A stretch of 64,000 nt of DNA from Phialocephala subalpina. Taxonomy: Eukaryota; Ascomycota; Leotiomycetes; Helotiales; Mollisiaceae. The position numbers were made by a program, and so were the translations under genes. The number at the start of each line of letters is the position of its first letter. The stretch's first letter is position 1. Positions 19,638 through 31,341 of this stretch are shown here, one piece after another. Below the pieces are notes generated by a model. It was not told where the DNA came from and did not search any database. It saw only the letters and a program-made list of their open reading frames with translations. The DNA lies in NCBI GenBank assembly GCA_900073065.1, contig FJOG01000015.1, positions 939,791 through 1,003,790 on the forward strand, in the 5' to 3' direction.

Positions 19638-21811
19638 ATGCCTCCTCCAGGAGCTCCCGCGGCTGCCGGTGCGCAAGCACAAACCACGGGCGGAATGAGC
19701 GTAAGTCTTTCTATCCATTATTGCACAGAAACATGCTAACAGCCTCGGCAGCCCATGATCAAGTCTGCAGTCCAAGGACTTGCTATCTTCTTCGGCATGC
19801 AATTCATCATGGGTCAGCTCATGGGAAAGAAGACTCCTGCGACCACTACCACGACCGATGCTTCTGGCGCCGTCGTCACCGTTCCTGCGAACACGGCCGA
19901 AATCCCACCTTTCCTCGCGAGACCAGATCACCTCGATGATGGCGCAGTATATAATCCGGTTCCACAAAGACTTGCACCTATGTGGCCTCTCGATAGCCCG
20001 TTGGATATCACGATTGTTGTCTCGCCTACTTTTGTCTCGGAACCATTGGCGAAAGTACCGAAGGAAAGAGTTGTGGTTGATGAGAGTCGCTTTGTGATTG
20101 GGAATTGGAGTGAGAGTCGGACTATTGATACCAGTTTTGAATGCCCGAAGGAAGTCCAGAATAACGGGACACTATGGGCACACTTCTACATTGCATTGGC
20201 AGGGAGCAGCCTCGACCCTTCTGTTGGAGGATATGACCCCACGAGAGCGTATCATTTTGTCTATCCTATGACACAATACATTGCCCAGAAGAAGATCAAA
20301 AAGACGAAGAATCTTCTTGCTGCTAAGAACGAAACGGAAGAGGTAGGATCAGTCAATTCAGATTTGGACATAGCTAACAGAAGAATAGGAGGAAGTTGAA
20401 GAAGTCCCAACTGGACCTATTATCAACTCACACTATCATCCGAACTTCACCATGTCTTTCATCCCAGACTCTGGAGTCATGCACTACCCAACGCTCCACC
20501 CCGCAGTTCGCCAATACGTCCATCCTGAAGCAACTGGTGCTCGTGATGGGAGTGGGCAGAATGGCTGGTACTACCCTGTGCTCTTCATCAACACATTCTG
20601 GCAGTTGAGGACTCACATGATGCCTCTCAACTCGACTGTCACTCGCCTGTCAATTCACATCAACCTCAACCATCTCGCCAACTGGAAGTTCAGTCTCCTT
20701 GCTAGCGTGGATGAAGGTGTCAAGCAAACTGCTAGAAATGCTGCCAATGGCCAAATGCCGGCCGGTGGTGGAGATGGAACCGAGTTTGAAATGATCAAGG
20801 AGATTCTCCTTGATACCAACATTTACCTCCTCAGTACTACCATCGTTGTTTCCATCTTCCACATGGTCTTCGAAATGCTGGCCTTCAAATCCGACATCAG
20901 TCATTACCGTAACAAGAAGAACAATGTCGGTATCTCAGTCAGATCCATTCTCGGAAATGTCTTCATGCAGACGGTCATCTTCCTCTATCTCATGGACAAC
21001 AACGAAAACACCAGTACGTATCCCCTGCCCCTGCCCCAGCCCTTTTACCAAACTCCACTAACCATCTCCAGGCTGGATGATCCTCTTCTCCCAAGGAATG
21101 GGCATCGTTCTCGAACTCTGGAAGGTCACCACCGTCGTCGACGTCCGCATCCGCGACGCGCCCGGCTCGTTCATCCCCTACCGCATCGCCTTCGAAGATA
21201 AACACACTTTGTCAGAAACCGAAGAAAAGACAAAAGAATACGACGAAATAGCCTTCAAATACCTCTACATGATCGCCATCCCCCTCTTACTCGCCTACGC
21301 TGCCTACTCGCTGAAATACGACACCCATAAATCGTGGTACTCATTCGTGATCACCACTCTTGTCGGTTCGGTCTACGCTTATGGATTCTTAATGATGGTT
21401 CCTTCCCTTTACATCAACTACCGCCTCAAATCCGTCGCACATATGCCAGCCAAAGCTATGATGTATAAATTCCTAAACACATTCATCGATGATCTTTTCG
21501 CGTTCACGATTAAGATGCCGATGTTGCATCGTTTGGCGACGCTGAGAGATGATGTTATTTTCTTTGTGTATTTGTATCAGAGTTACAAATACAAAATTGA
21601 CTACACCAGAGTCAATGAGTTCGGTCAGGGAGGAGATGATGAGCAAGTCGAAGAGAAGATTGCGAATAAGCCGCTTGCTGCTCCGGCGGGGGCGGATGCT
21701 AGTGTTGCTGCTGGAAAAGAGGGTGTTGAGAAGGCGCAGAAGGTGTTGGATAATGTGGCCGAGAAGGTCACAGGGAGCGCGAAGAAGGGCGGGGCGACGA
21801 AGAGGAAGTGA
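19638..21811 (+). CDS. CLPTM1-family multi-pass membrane protein
   Basis: This is a conserved eukaryotic ER/Golgi membrane protein related to human CLPTM1 and CLPTM1L; its members have been linked to lipid scrambling and receptor trafficking. Four exons (19638-19700, 19752-20342, 20389-21013, 21072-21811) join in frame to give 672 residues; introns are 51, 46 and 58 bp. An N-terminal Pro/Ala-rich tail precedes a first hydrophobic segment (GLAIFFGMQFIMGQLMG). A lumenal domain follows (GTLWAHFYIALAGSSLDPS, PNFTMSFIPDSG). The conserved membrane block includes SIFHMVFEMLAFKSDISHYR, WMILFSQGMGIVLELWKVT, FKYLYMIAIPLLLAYAAYSL, YAYGFLMMVPSLYINYRLKS and LHRLATLRDDVIFFVYLYQ. The tail is Lys/Ala-rich, ending GGATKRK. 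Confidence 0.93.
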
Positions 21812-22312
21812 GGTGAGCCTGCAAGGGGGGGTCGCGAAGTAGGAAAAGTTGAAAGGGGTAAATATTTGTATATTCTTGAGAATACGATGACCCTTCACGA
21901 TCTAGTCTTATACTTGAGATCGTTCATAAACAGGTAGAAAGTTTCGTGCCTGGAGCCGGGAAGTTCCCCTCCCCCAAAGCGCAAGACTATATCAATTCCC
22001 TCGTGTTTTAATAGGTCAAAATAGGAGCAGCTTTCCCAGACTTCAAGATGCCTTATACTGCGAAAGCAGTACCAAATTCTCGATGCTCACCTCACTTAAA
22101 GATTGAAGCCGTCCTCAGATCCAGATCCAAGTGGGAGACAGAGCATTCAGAAGCATACTCAGCTCCCCAGGAAAGGAGTGCAAAGCCATGGTCGACACTT
22201 TCCCATCGAGAAACATAGACAACTTGGAATCATCCGTAGGTTCAATGGGAATTCACTGGAGGCTTGCTTGTTAGAAAGAATCACATCTCAATTACCTAGC
22301 GAACGAGGCAAA
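21812..22312. other. intergenic between convergent genes
   Basis: 3' flanks of the CLPTM1-family gene and the reductase gene. Nothing else is seen. Confidence 0.5.
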
Positions 22313-24886
22313 CTACCAAGCAAAAGCTTCCTCAACCAAATCCACCCTAAACCCCACCTTCACACAACCCACAACCTCCCTCGTAACTTCATCTGCCATA
22401 TTCCCAGGCCCACACACCAAAACTGTCGTTTGAAGACCTGCTTCCAGAGAAGATCTTATCACACTCCTAATATTCATTCTTCCCGCCGTCACTCCCGGTG
22501 TTGTTCTTGCCGTCGAGCTTTCGTCCTTCTGCCTTTCATCATTGATAGTATCGTCCAACTTTTGCCCAGTAGTATCGGAGGAGGAGGGGTCTCTGGTGCA
22601 AAAGAATGAATATTCAATCCCATCAACATCTTCCAGGAAATTCAGCTTCACGTGATCGATGAGACCCATTTCTCTGGCGGACCAAGCAAGTATGAATCGT
22701 TTCGCCTTCTTCATAACGCCACCCACCTTTCCTACACTTTCACCCCCCTTTCCATCTCTTACCCTCGTCGTGTATTCTTGTACGAATCCAAGGGCGTTGG
22801 TGATACCGATACCTCCGACGATACATAGAACGGTATCAGCGAGAAAGAGCGGTTGGAGAGTTGCTCGATGGCCGGCGTAAGGACCTTCGGTGTAGACTGA
22901 TTTCTCCATGCTAGAGCGGGAAGACGAGTATAGCACGTTGCGGTGGAGAGCGGACGTCATTCCGGAATGTGCTCGGATGAGGAACTGGATGGATGAGCGG
23001 TCCTGGTTTTGACTTTGGTGCGAGACTGCTGCTGATGATACGACACCTGCATCTTTCTCCTGCTCTCCTGTTGGGGTGTTGACAGAATTAGAAGGGGATA
23101 CAGAGGCGGTAGGTAATGACTGTCCCCTTCTCTTCCACCCCGCAATACTAAACGGATGACTCTCCCAAAACTTCCCCTGCCACCCATGCAGATACAAGAA
23201 ACTATGCTGTCCCGGCCCAAACCTCCACTCACCTCTTAGCAAAACCGTAACTTGCACAACATCACATCCCTCAACCTTTTCCACAATCGCCGTCGAACTC
23301 CTTAGACGATTATAATAAAGGACGCGAACGACTCTGGCAACTCGATCGAACCCCCAGAAAGCGAAACAGATGTAGAGCCAGACTTGGTAACCGTAGATGT
23401 ATCCGAAGTGGGGGACGAGATGGTACCAACATCCAATCAAGGCGAGGATGACGAGGGCGATGTGGGTTATTAGGAAGATTTCGTAGAAGTTGATGCGAAG
23501 CGGAAGGATTGCAAAGGCTGTTGCTAGGCAGAGTGCTATTGTTGCGATGATTCCCCACCACTATTAGAAAGTGTTAGTGAGATTCCAAGTAAACATACGG
23601 CCGAATAAAGCGGATCCAAGCCGCAGTACCGAGATCACTCGAGTATCTGTAGTACATTGAATGAAACCAGACTAAGATATGGACTTGAAAGGAAGAGAGG
23701 ATTGAGGAACGTACATAGAAAGGTTCTGCAGCTTTAGCAGCATAAATCGCCGCCCCACCACCTGGCTCAAAATACGCTACCGTATAAGCAATCGAATGCA
23801 CAACAGCTTGCAATGCAGCCACTCTCGCAGCCCAGCGATGCAAAGTCAGAAAAGTCGTCTGGCTCCATCCCGTCACAGCAATTAAAAGATTATTTCGCCC
23901 TGCAAACAAGATGGCAATACTCATGTTGACAAGACTGAGAGTACCCGTTCTATTCCCAACGTACTCGCACATTTCGAATTGAGGGGACGTGAACCAGGTA
24001 TTGGGCCAGAAACTGCGGAAGGACACGGATGAGAGAATGATGTTCATGACGACGTAGATGAAGATGAAGATGCTGAGCGTACGGCCTGGTACGTAGCCTA
24101 TGTGTCCGGGAAGAGGTTCGAGACGTCGAGATCCAAAAAGAGCTGGGAGGAAGATGTATTGTTGAAGCTTGGCCCAGAGAGTTGAGGTGTGTAGTCGTTT
24201 CTGAAATCCAGGAAACACACCTCGGGTCTGCGCCAGGATGCCACTGCCAATACAGATACCCATGACTATGAGATATAGCATCACCCTAGAAACAAGTTGT
24301 GAGTCTCATACTTGGAAAGGAAGTATGAATTCATGGTGGGGAAATGGAGAGCATACGAATATCTCGTGTGAATATACTCGGATCTTGCGAATTCCCCCAG
24401 AGTGCCATGGGTCGCGTAATAAGTATTGCTATTCACCAAGCTGGTGACATTGAGCCACGTTGCGTCTTCCGCCACCTCGACCGTCGGAGCAGTAGCAGGT
24501 AAACTGTCCTGGAAGGTCGGAGTTGAAGCACCCGCAACTGCTTGAGTGCTGAAGCATTTGGCTTGCTTTTCGGCGGGATATCCATCGGCATTACAATTCT
24601 GTTGAATGCAGTACGCCATCGTCTGTAACCATGGAATGTTGCTAGCGTAGCACTCGTCGTTCGTGGTCCCCATCATATCCATGGACATGTCCATAGACAT
24701 ATCCATGGAGGACATGTCATCGAATGTGGTGCAATTGAGGTAGAGGGAGGAGAGTGAGTCGTGACATGATTGACAACAGAGGTCCTGGTACAAGGAGATA
24801 CCAAAACCGACGATGCCATTCTCGGCTGCGCGTGCATGGTGGTTAAAGAAGAAAACCAGGACGAAGAAGGGCATTGCGATACCCAT
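22313..24886 (-). CDS. ferric/cupric-chelate reductase (FRE family)
   Basis: This is a plasma-membrane NADPH-dependent metalloreductase that reduces Fe(III) or Cu(II) before uptake. Exons 24357-24886, 23715-24285 and 22313-23560 join in frame to give 782 residues; introns are 24286-24356 and 23561-23714. From the N-terminus: a signal peptide (from MGIAMPFFVLVFFF), a cysteine-rich extracellular part (LCCQSCHDSL), a methionine repeat (MSSMDMSMDMSMDMMG) and a ferric-reductase membrane domain with haem histidines (TLHRWAARVAALQAVVHSIAY, ITHIALVILALIGCWYH). Then come the FAD motif HPFSIAG, the NADPH segment VGGIGITNALGF and a C-terminal VLVCGPGNMADEV. An upstream in-frame ATG at 24955 would bury the signal peptide, so I prefer 24886. 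The cytosolic loop holds a Ser/Thr/Gln-rich insert. Confidence 0.93.
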
Positions 24887-26875
24887 GATGGGCGAGTTGC
24901 TCGTCGATTGACAGGTGAAGGTGAAGGTGCAAGCGAAGTATGGCAGTCTGCTCAAAGTGCTTCAGAAGCGGAACATACGACAATAAGTCTATGACAGATA
25001 CCCCTAACACTATAAGTGATAAGTGAAGAGAGGTATTGAGCAAGCTTTCCAGAAGAGCGATGTTCCGCCCAGTAATGCTTGGCTCATCCGTTCATTGGGC
25101 GGGTCGCATTAGCGAGTCTGGATTTGAGTGAGAATGAGGCAGTTTTCAAAGTGCGCGGATGAATAGGCGAATCTCAAAGCTGCAATTACTCCGCAGAGAG
25201 ACAACATCGAGTCTCATCCTGTAGATGGAGTAGATGATGGCAAGGAGTGTGAAAGAGAAATTTTTAAAAGTTCATGCACCTTCAGTGCATCCGGCTGCAT
25301 AACATCCAGACTTAGCTCACTTTTTATCCCAACATCTTCAAGTTGCATACTACTTGGATGCATTTGTGGATCAAAAGAATCGCACTGGTGGGATGCGATG
25401 CCCGTTGCTTGCTCGGGGTTGGCTCTCCGAAAACTCTCCAACTGTCCAGCCATGTAATCCTGATATGTTAGATTCTTAGGTATTACACCACAACAATTGT
25501 GTACAAATCAATCCGCAAAGATTCTGAGTCATCAAACTCGATGCAGAAGGCCGAAACGCAATTTCAATCCAGTCAACGTGAGTCTTGAGGGGGCCACGTG
25601 ACAGTCCTATATAATCTCTCCTCATCGTAGAACCTGGTCTTCCAGTATCTGCCAAGTTGATGGGAAAGGCAAAGGAGCATGTTTGCACGTTTGCCCACAC
25701 TTCCACCTAATCACCGATATCCTTTCTGCTTCTTTCTCTTATCGCCCTTGCATTTCTTTGTGCTACCCCGTCGAGCGATATGCTTCCCATTGACCCCAAG
25801 AGTTCGTCTGGTCAAATGCACGACGACTGCCAACTTTGCCTGACTTTCAAGTGGGATCCAAATACGGGACGAGAATGATTCAGACCAGGCGGGACGATGC
25901 TTGTTTCGTTTGATGATAGGTGCATATTTGTGTGTGATGTTGTTTTGAGTCATTGTCAAGAATACAGAGATTCCGGACGGAAGATATCTTGTTCCATTGA
26001 CAACGAATGCATGTTTGTCTAATCGTAAAAATTGCAGCCTGTGAGATACTGCCAAACGAAAGACGTAGGCCCTTGAGAAAAGGCACATAAAGCAGACAAC
26101 TGCATCGTAGATAAGAAGAGAATGCCTTGGCAGACGAGGACATTTCCGCACTCGCGACCGTGGGTTGCCGGGTCACTCTCAGATATCACTTTGCTTGAGG
26201 TTTACTGATGGCTGTATCGAGATAGTTTGCGAAAGTATTATGCAGATGCAAATAATGCCCATTATATTGAATTTATGTCAATGTCCTCCTTGCTCCCAGG
26301 TGTCAACTTCTCATGCAGGATTGCAACACGACTTGAATCTCGCAACTTCGACATAATTCTTGAACAAAACACAAACAATGAACAAATAGTGCGACACAAT
26401 AGACATGGAAATAATTCTCATCCCTCTTCAGAAAGAGATCCATCGCTTGATGGGGAGTTTCAATGATCATGACTCAGCCTCTCACCAATCCTTCTCGAAA
26501 ATCTCACAAGAAAAGAAATAACCAGGAACACCGGGATCTCATCCTATTATACGAACAAGGCTGATATCTCATCACGTACCACCACCTAATTATACCTCCA
26601 GGAGGTTTAATTATTGGCGTTGAAAAGGGGTGGATGCGCCACGTACTTGCATGTGCGCTGCGGGCGCTTGCTTACACAGCCTCCAAGTCCAAGCCCTAAA
26701 TTTCGGTATCGCATTGTTTATTCCCTGGATGGGTACATTCAAAAAGTCATCAATTTCCTTTCGTTTTCCTATCTTTTTGGTCATCAAATCTCTTGTCCGA
26801 TTCTCGCGACCGCGTTCGTTTCGTTTCGTCGCGTTGATTCTTCGACCCCGAGCTTTCATCCCAGCTGCTCAGACC
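24887..26875. other. gene-poor stretch; possible C2-like remnant at 25711-26151 (minus strand)
   Basis: This is nearly 2 kb without a convincing gene. One minus-strand frame (25711-26151, no ATG at its start) reads SGISVFLTMTQNN, then HRPAWSESFSSRIWIPLESQ and ends in a basic tail. The spacing loosely recalls a C2 domain (K-x-x-W-x-E-x-F followed by a short strand). It may be a fragment of a lost gene. A 79-codon frame at 25214-25453 has no recognisable content. Confidence 0.3.
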
Positions 26876-27183
26876 ATGAGTTCCCAACCTCCCCCACAGG
26901 GCGAAATATGGACAGACCAACCTCCCAAACCAAACCGCATGTCAACGAAAGACCAAGAAATCGTAGAAGGCATGGAGAAATGGAAGAAGATCAGGGCACA
27001 GAGGCGCGAGGAACAGGGATTGCCGCCTGAGGGACAAGAAGGTACGAATCCTGAAAATTGACGGGGGTGGTGTATGATGGAGCTAATGGATTGAAAATAG
27101 ATCAGAAGAAAGAGAAGAAAGTTTCCAACTCGGCAGGCGCGTGGGCGACGTGTTTCATGTGCGCGTCGTGTTGTGGAAATTGA
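26876..27183 (+). CDS. small cysteine-tailed protein (82 aa), function unknown
   Basis: Exon 1 (26876-27041) and exon 2 (27101-27183) join across a 59-bp intron (27042-27100, GTACGA donor, AATAG acceptor, GCTAAT branch). The product starts MSSQPPPQGEIWTDQPP, has a charged central helix (VEGMEKWKKIRAQRREEQG) and a lysine-rich stretch, and ends CFMCASCCGN. There is no signal peptide. The terminal cysteine cluster could be palmitoylated or bind metal. I do not recognise the family. The evidence for a real gene is the clean splice and the distinct charged-helix and cysteine-tail design. Confidence 0.55.
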
Positions 27184-27370
27184 ATTGAATTGGATTGAGG
27201 AGTTGACGCGTCGGTGTGGGGTTGGTGGGGTAGAGTTTGGTGTCCAGGCGTTTTGGGGATACCTATTCTTGGAGCACAGGATATTTTTGATTGTCGGATA
27301 TGGGATGGTAGTTCGAGATCTGAAGATACATATCTTGGAAGCAAAAAGCTTGATTCTCAAAAGTGGGCGT

Positions 27371-28251
27371 TCAGTTGCCCTGCTTCTGTCCCTCGATTTC
27401 GAGATCGTGGTGGCTCGGAACTTCAGTCGAAGTCACAACTACAATCTCCTGCTTCTTGTCCGCCTTTGCAACTACCTCCTCTGACGTGCTTCCCTTCTCT
27501 GCAACAGCCGCTTCTGTGTCTCGTTTCTCGATTGCTTCAATCCACCACTTCAGTTTATCCCTCGCATTTCCTCCCATCTCCATGTCCATGCTGTTGCATC
27601 GTTTTTCAATTTTTCTTGCGGCTGCGCCCAACCTTCGGTGCCAACCAGCCACCCATCCGCAAAGAGACAATGGTGCGGCCAAGAGTAAAACGAAACTCCA
27701 AAGACGACCCTATCGAGGCATGTGCAGGTATCGGCCTCCAACAGGTGATCGTGAACCGCGACTCGTAGGAGAGAAGCTGTTGCTGGAAGACCAAGAATTG
27801 CTCGAGAAACCACTTTCCACCGACCGAGGTCCATTGCATGACCATAATAGAACACAATTTTAAGAGAGCAACTCAATTCCTCTCTTGCAACTTCCTCAGA
27901 CCCCTCGAAACCCTGAACGCAGGGGATCATAGGCCAAGCCTTGAGCCTGGCGTCCAGAGTGTCGAGCCACTGTTCCCGGGATTCGAAATTCTTCAACTTG
28001 ATGTTTCTAGGAGCAAGGTAATTCCAAAGCAGAAGACATTGATGAAAATGAACACAAGACCGCAATACCAGTAAGATATTTCTTCGTGGAGTGGCATCTT
28101 GATAAATGCGGGATAGAGATGGTAGAGTAGGATGACGAGTAATTATTATGACATGGACAATTGCCGTAAGGATGAAACCCCCAACCCACTTGTAGGGAGA
28201 CAACCGCTCGATTGTGAAGTCGACATTCTTAATTTCCTTTTCGGCCGCCAT
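27371..28251 (-). pseudogene. scrambled multi-pass membrane protein locus, possible pseudogene
   Basis: An ATG at 28251 opens a start with a membrane segment (YKWVGGFILTAIVHVIII). Immediately downstream the best membrane-like reading shifts by one base (LVILLYHLYPAFIK and YCGLVFIFINVFCFGITLLL, about 28020-28135). An amphipathic part (REQWLDTLDARLKAWPMIP) returns to the first frame. A last helix and charged tail (SFVLLLAAPLSLCGWVAGWH, then KLKWWIEAIEKRD) lie in the third frame to 27371. The distances are too short for introns at the first two switches. I read this as a frameshifted membrane-protein gene. The alternative is that the uninterrupted 245-codon first frame (27550-28284) is an ordinary gene of unknown family. 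Confidence 0.4.
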
Positions 28252-28287
28252 GCTAAGTCGCTTATTTGTTTTGCGAGAGTCTCTCAA

Positions 28288-28831
28288 ATTTTCTTCTGTC
28301 TGTCTGACAATATGACAAGTAAATTGCTATGAGATTTCGGCTTTCCAGGACAGACTTTGATGCGCTCAGACAACGTAATGACCTTTTCAAAGCCGGGGCT
28401 GAGTATCGCGCTGCGAAGATGACGAAGCGATGTCTCGGAGAAGGTCGCAGTGATGAAGGACCTGCCAGGTGCTGCCCTTTGGCTCGAATTGAGAGTAGTC
28501 GACGAGTTGTTGGAGGATCTGGAGCGTCGTTGCATTTGGTGGAAAGGTTGATCTAGATCAAGTTACCACTGATAAATTGTTGATGTCTGCACCCAGCTTA
28601 TGACATCACGCCCAGGCTAGAGATTTCTAGAAGTCTGGGTGTTGGTACCATTGATATTGCGTTGTCAGTGTAAGACTAGCAGCCTCCATCGTAGTCACTT
28701 GCCGGCACCCAAGGTACTGCTCCCGCTAATTCGTTTTCGGACTGAATTCCCTCACAAATGGGACACTGAAGCTTCGAACAATGAACGGAAATTTTCGCCT
28801 GACCTCAGTAATTCGGAGTACGAAGCTTACA
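28288..28831. other. intergenic, no gene seen
   Basis: The short open frames are not convincing. This lies between the scrambled membrane locus and the first 2EXR gene. Confidence 0.5.
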
Positions 28832-29653
28832 TTACTCCAGTTCTGTTGCGAGCCAAAACTTTCGCGTGCACCCCTCTCGCCCTTCCTCCCGCCCAGGCCA
28901 GGATTCGCGCCACCTTTTGCTCATATCGATTTCGAATCTATCCCAGGTAAGGCGCGACGGTTCCTTCAAATTGACCTTGCAATGCTCGGCATGGAACTCA
29001 TGTGATTTCATCCAGAATTCAACTATCTTGCATGGGGTCAAGAAAGCCGCTAGGACCGGTGGCGCTTCTCCTGTATCCTCTTGTCTCTTCTTGAACACCT
29101 CTCTCATTGAACTGGCGGTTCTGAAAATATTGTATATCCAACACGAGTCATCGTTCTTTCTTTCATCGGGATGCGACCATCGGAAAGTGAGAAGACGTAA
29201 TGAAGTCATGTCTTGCAGTCCTCGCGTCGTCCAGTCCACATCCCGTCCTTGGTCATTGGGTCTCATGTCGAGCCATTGGACTTGCCGCATGGCTTTTGGG
29301 TACTGCTCGAGCAGCTTTCGCAGGCCTTTTTCTCCCGAGTTGATGCAAAGTGTATCCAAAGAGAAGTTGATATATATTCCTTGAATACCATGGTCGTTCA
29401 AGCACTTCGTGTAGTGTTCCACGAAGATTGAGTGTGCCTCGTTGTTGACCAAGAGGAGCCCGCATGTCGATCGAGGATCAAGGCGTGGCCTGTATGCGTG
29501 GGTTCGAAGCTTTACTCGACGAGGGACAAATGAAGACTGCCAAATTTGAATGCGAATTTCTGTTGGCAATTCAGAGAAGAGGTGGAAAGTGCCTCTCTTC
29601 GCAGCATCAGCAGTGCCCGAGTCTAATAGGGTCACTGAGTTATCTGCCGCCAT
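28832..29653 (-). CDS. 2EXR-domain protein 1 (273 aa)
   Basis: This is a single-exon gene of the large fungal 2EXR family (an F-box-like N-terminal motif of unknown function). The diagnostic start is FHLFSELPTEIRIQIWQSSF followed by PRRVKL. The later body has the usual LLVNNEAHSIFVEHY and IYINFSLDTLCI blocks, then LEQYPKAMRQVQWLDM. No break is seen. These genes are typically numerous, fast-evolving and clustered in Pezizomycotina. This one is the first of five within 7 kb. Confidence 0.8.
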   Translation of the reverse strand: MAADNSVTLLDSGTADAAKRGTFHLFSELPTEIRIQIWQSSFVPRRVKLRTHAYRPRLDPRSTCGLLLVNNEAHSIFVEHYTKCLNDHGIQGIYINFSLDTLCINSGEKGLRKLLEQYPKAMRQVQWLDMRPNDQGRDVDWTTRGLQDMTSLRLLTFRWSHPDERKNDDSCWIYNIFRTASSMREVFKKRQEDTGEAPPVLAAFLTPCKIVEFWMKSHEFHAEHCKVNLKEPSRLTWDRFEIDMSKRWRESWPGREEGREGCTRKFWLATELE

Positions 29654-30243
29654 GCCTGAGCTGGGTACTAGATGTAAGACTCGAGAGCGTCGAGATGCTT
29701 TACGGTAGAATGCCCTGGATTTTGAATACTACCTCAAGCAAGAAAAACGGGCTTGCAAGTTGCAATTGAGGTTGCAGTACGTGGGCTGTGTCTGCTAGTG
29801 AGGTCTGACGCGTTCCCAACAATGAATTTTTCTGATTTGAATCTCTAGGACAGAAACAGCCCAGGAACGTATACAATTAAAGAACGTCGAAGAGTGCAAG
29901 TGCAGGAAGAAGGATGCTGCTGCCTTTCAAGTCAGAGCGTCTCACATCGGTCGCACGTGATCTCGTCGATGACTGTTCGGTTTTTCGACGACTTTCCCCT
30001 TGCTCCAATATCGTCTTGTGCGAATGAAGTCGAATAAGTAGCTCCATTTATCGACTAAAAGCTTAATACGTGTAATGCTGACAATACCGTTGAGTCGAGG
30101 ATTGTGTTTCCAGGCATCTCATCGGCGTTAGGAAATAGGGAGGTCGTCAGCATCGCGGCCTTCCACGAGACACGACGTCCGCGACACCTCAGGATATCCT
30201 CCACTTCGTCTCGCTGTCTTTAATTGAAGTATCCAGACACAGA
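29654..30243. other. divergent promoter region between 2EXR genes 1 and 2
   Basis: The genes on both sides read outward. No other coding signal is seen. Confidence 0.5.
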
Positions 30244-31341
30244 ATGGAGGGAACAGATGAATCCTCCCGGACCAACGCGATGAACCTTCGAGAGCCAGAA
30301 AGAGAGCCCACCGATGTGGCCTTGGAGGAGAATTCAGAGCAGTCGAATGGTTGGGAAGGGGCAACTGAGGCACAAGGACCAGACTTCACTCTCTTCACTG
30401 AGCTTCCGACCGAGATACGAGTTCAGATCTGGAGCCTGAGTCTTACGCCTCGCATTGTCCGATGGATTCGGAACAACGAAGAGAATGTTTTCAACGCGCC
30501 CTCGAAATCGTTGCCGCTGTTCGAGACGTGTCGAGAGTCACGAGACTCCGCAATTTTATACGGATCATACAAGCGGTTGTCTGCTGCTTCAGGAAAGATC
30601 TGGTTCAGCCCGATAATAGACCACCTCTTCTTCGACCCCGGTTGGATTGACTTGGTTGACGGTCCACACGTGACACGCCAAGTTGACCCCTTGAACTCGC
30701 TGCTTCCTGAACTGGAGAGCGTCCGGAACATCATGGTACATCCCAACTATACCGACGAACGCAAGAAACCAACTGCTCTGTTTGAGAAGTTCAATATGTT
30801 GGAAACGGTTCTTGTTGCTGCTGACGAGAGGTCCATCGGTATCCAGAGCAAGTTCATGTTAGGAACTGTTTACGACATCAAGTTATATTACGACGCCATG
30901 GTCAAGAAGCGCAAACCTGATGTGAGAGTGCCCTACATTGCAGTAGGGTGTCTTGGCTGGGTTGGTAACGAACGCAGGACGATGCATCATGGTGATGGGG
31001 ACAATCGGCGGCTTGTCGCTGTCTGCGATAATCATGCTCAGATGACAATGCACCTCAATTCTGTGAGAGAGGAAGAGTGGAGGTTTATTCAAGAACGACG
31101 CTCTCAGCCCAGGCTGGCTCTGAACCTCCACTGGCGTCACAATCCCGAAGCAACTTGCCAGTTGTCGAGTACCGGTCCCAAAAACCGTCCAACCTCACCC
31201 GGCTTGCCTTCATACTCAGATGCTGTTTCCTCGCAGGAGGAGACAGTGTCAGAAGTGGCAGCGCCTACGGCCCACCTGAATACTCAAAACAGCAAATGGT
31301 ATCGGCTGAATAGATGGTGCCAGAAACTGCTACATCGTTGA
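30244..31341 (+). CDS. 2EXR-domain protein 2 (365 aa)
   Basis: This is a single-exon gene. After a polar ~45-residue leader comes the 2EXR motif FTLFTELPTEIRVQIWSLSL with PRIVRW, then LFETCRESRDSAILYGSYKR and LFFDPGWIDL, all in the expected order. The C-terminal third is specific to this copy (a Ser/Pro-rich part, then WYRLNRWCQKLLHR). It is intact. The molecular role of the family is unknown; the F-box-like start suggests protein-protein contact. Confidence 0.8.
   Translation: MEGTDESSRTNAMNLREPEREPTDVALEENSEQSNGWEGATEAQGPDFTLFTELPTEIRVQIWSLSLTPRIVRWIRNNEENVFNAPSKSLPLFETCRESRDSAILYGSYKRLSAASGKIWFSPIIDHLFFDPGWIDLVDGPHVTRQVDPLNSLLPELESVRNIMVHPNYTDERKKPTALFEKFNMLETVLVAADERSIGIQSKFMLGTVYDIKLYYDAMVKKRKPDVRVPYIAVGCLGWVGNERRTMHHGDGDNRRLVAVCDNHAQMTMHLNSVREEEWRFIQERRSQPRLALNLHWRHNPEATCQLSSTGPKNRPTSPGLPSYSDAVSSQEETVSEVAAPTAHLNTQNSKWYRLNRWCQKLLHR

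Noticed and set aside
23574..23714. Extra exon between the second and third reductase exons, reading HILVWFHSMYY
   Set aside because: Direct joining of 23715 to 23560 yields the expected PFY-WWGIIAT membrane block, so this stretch is intron.
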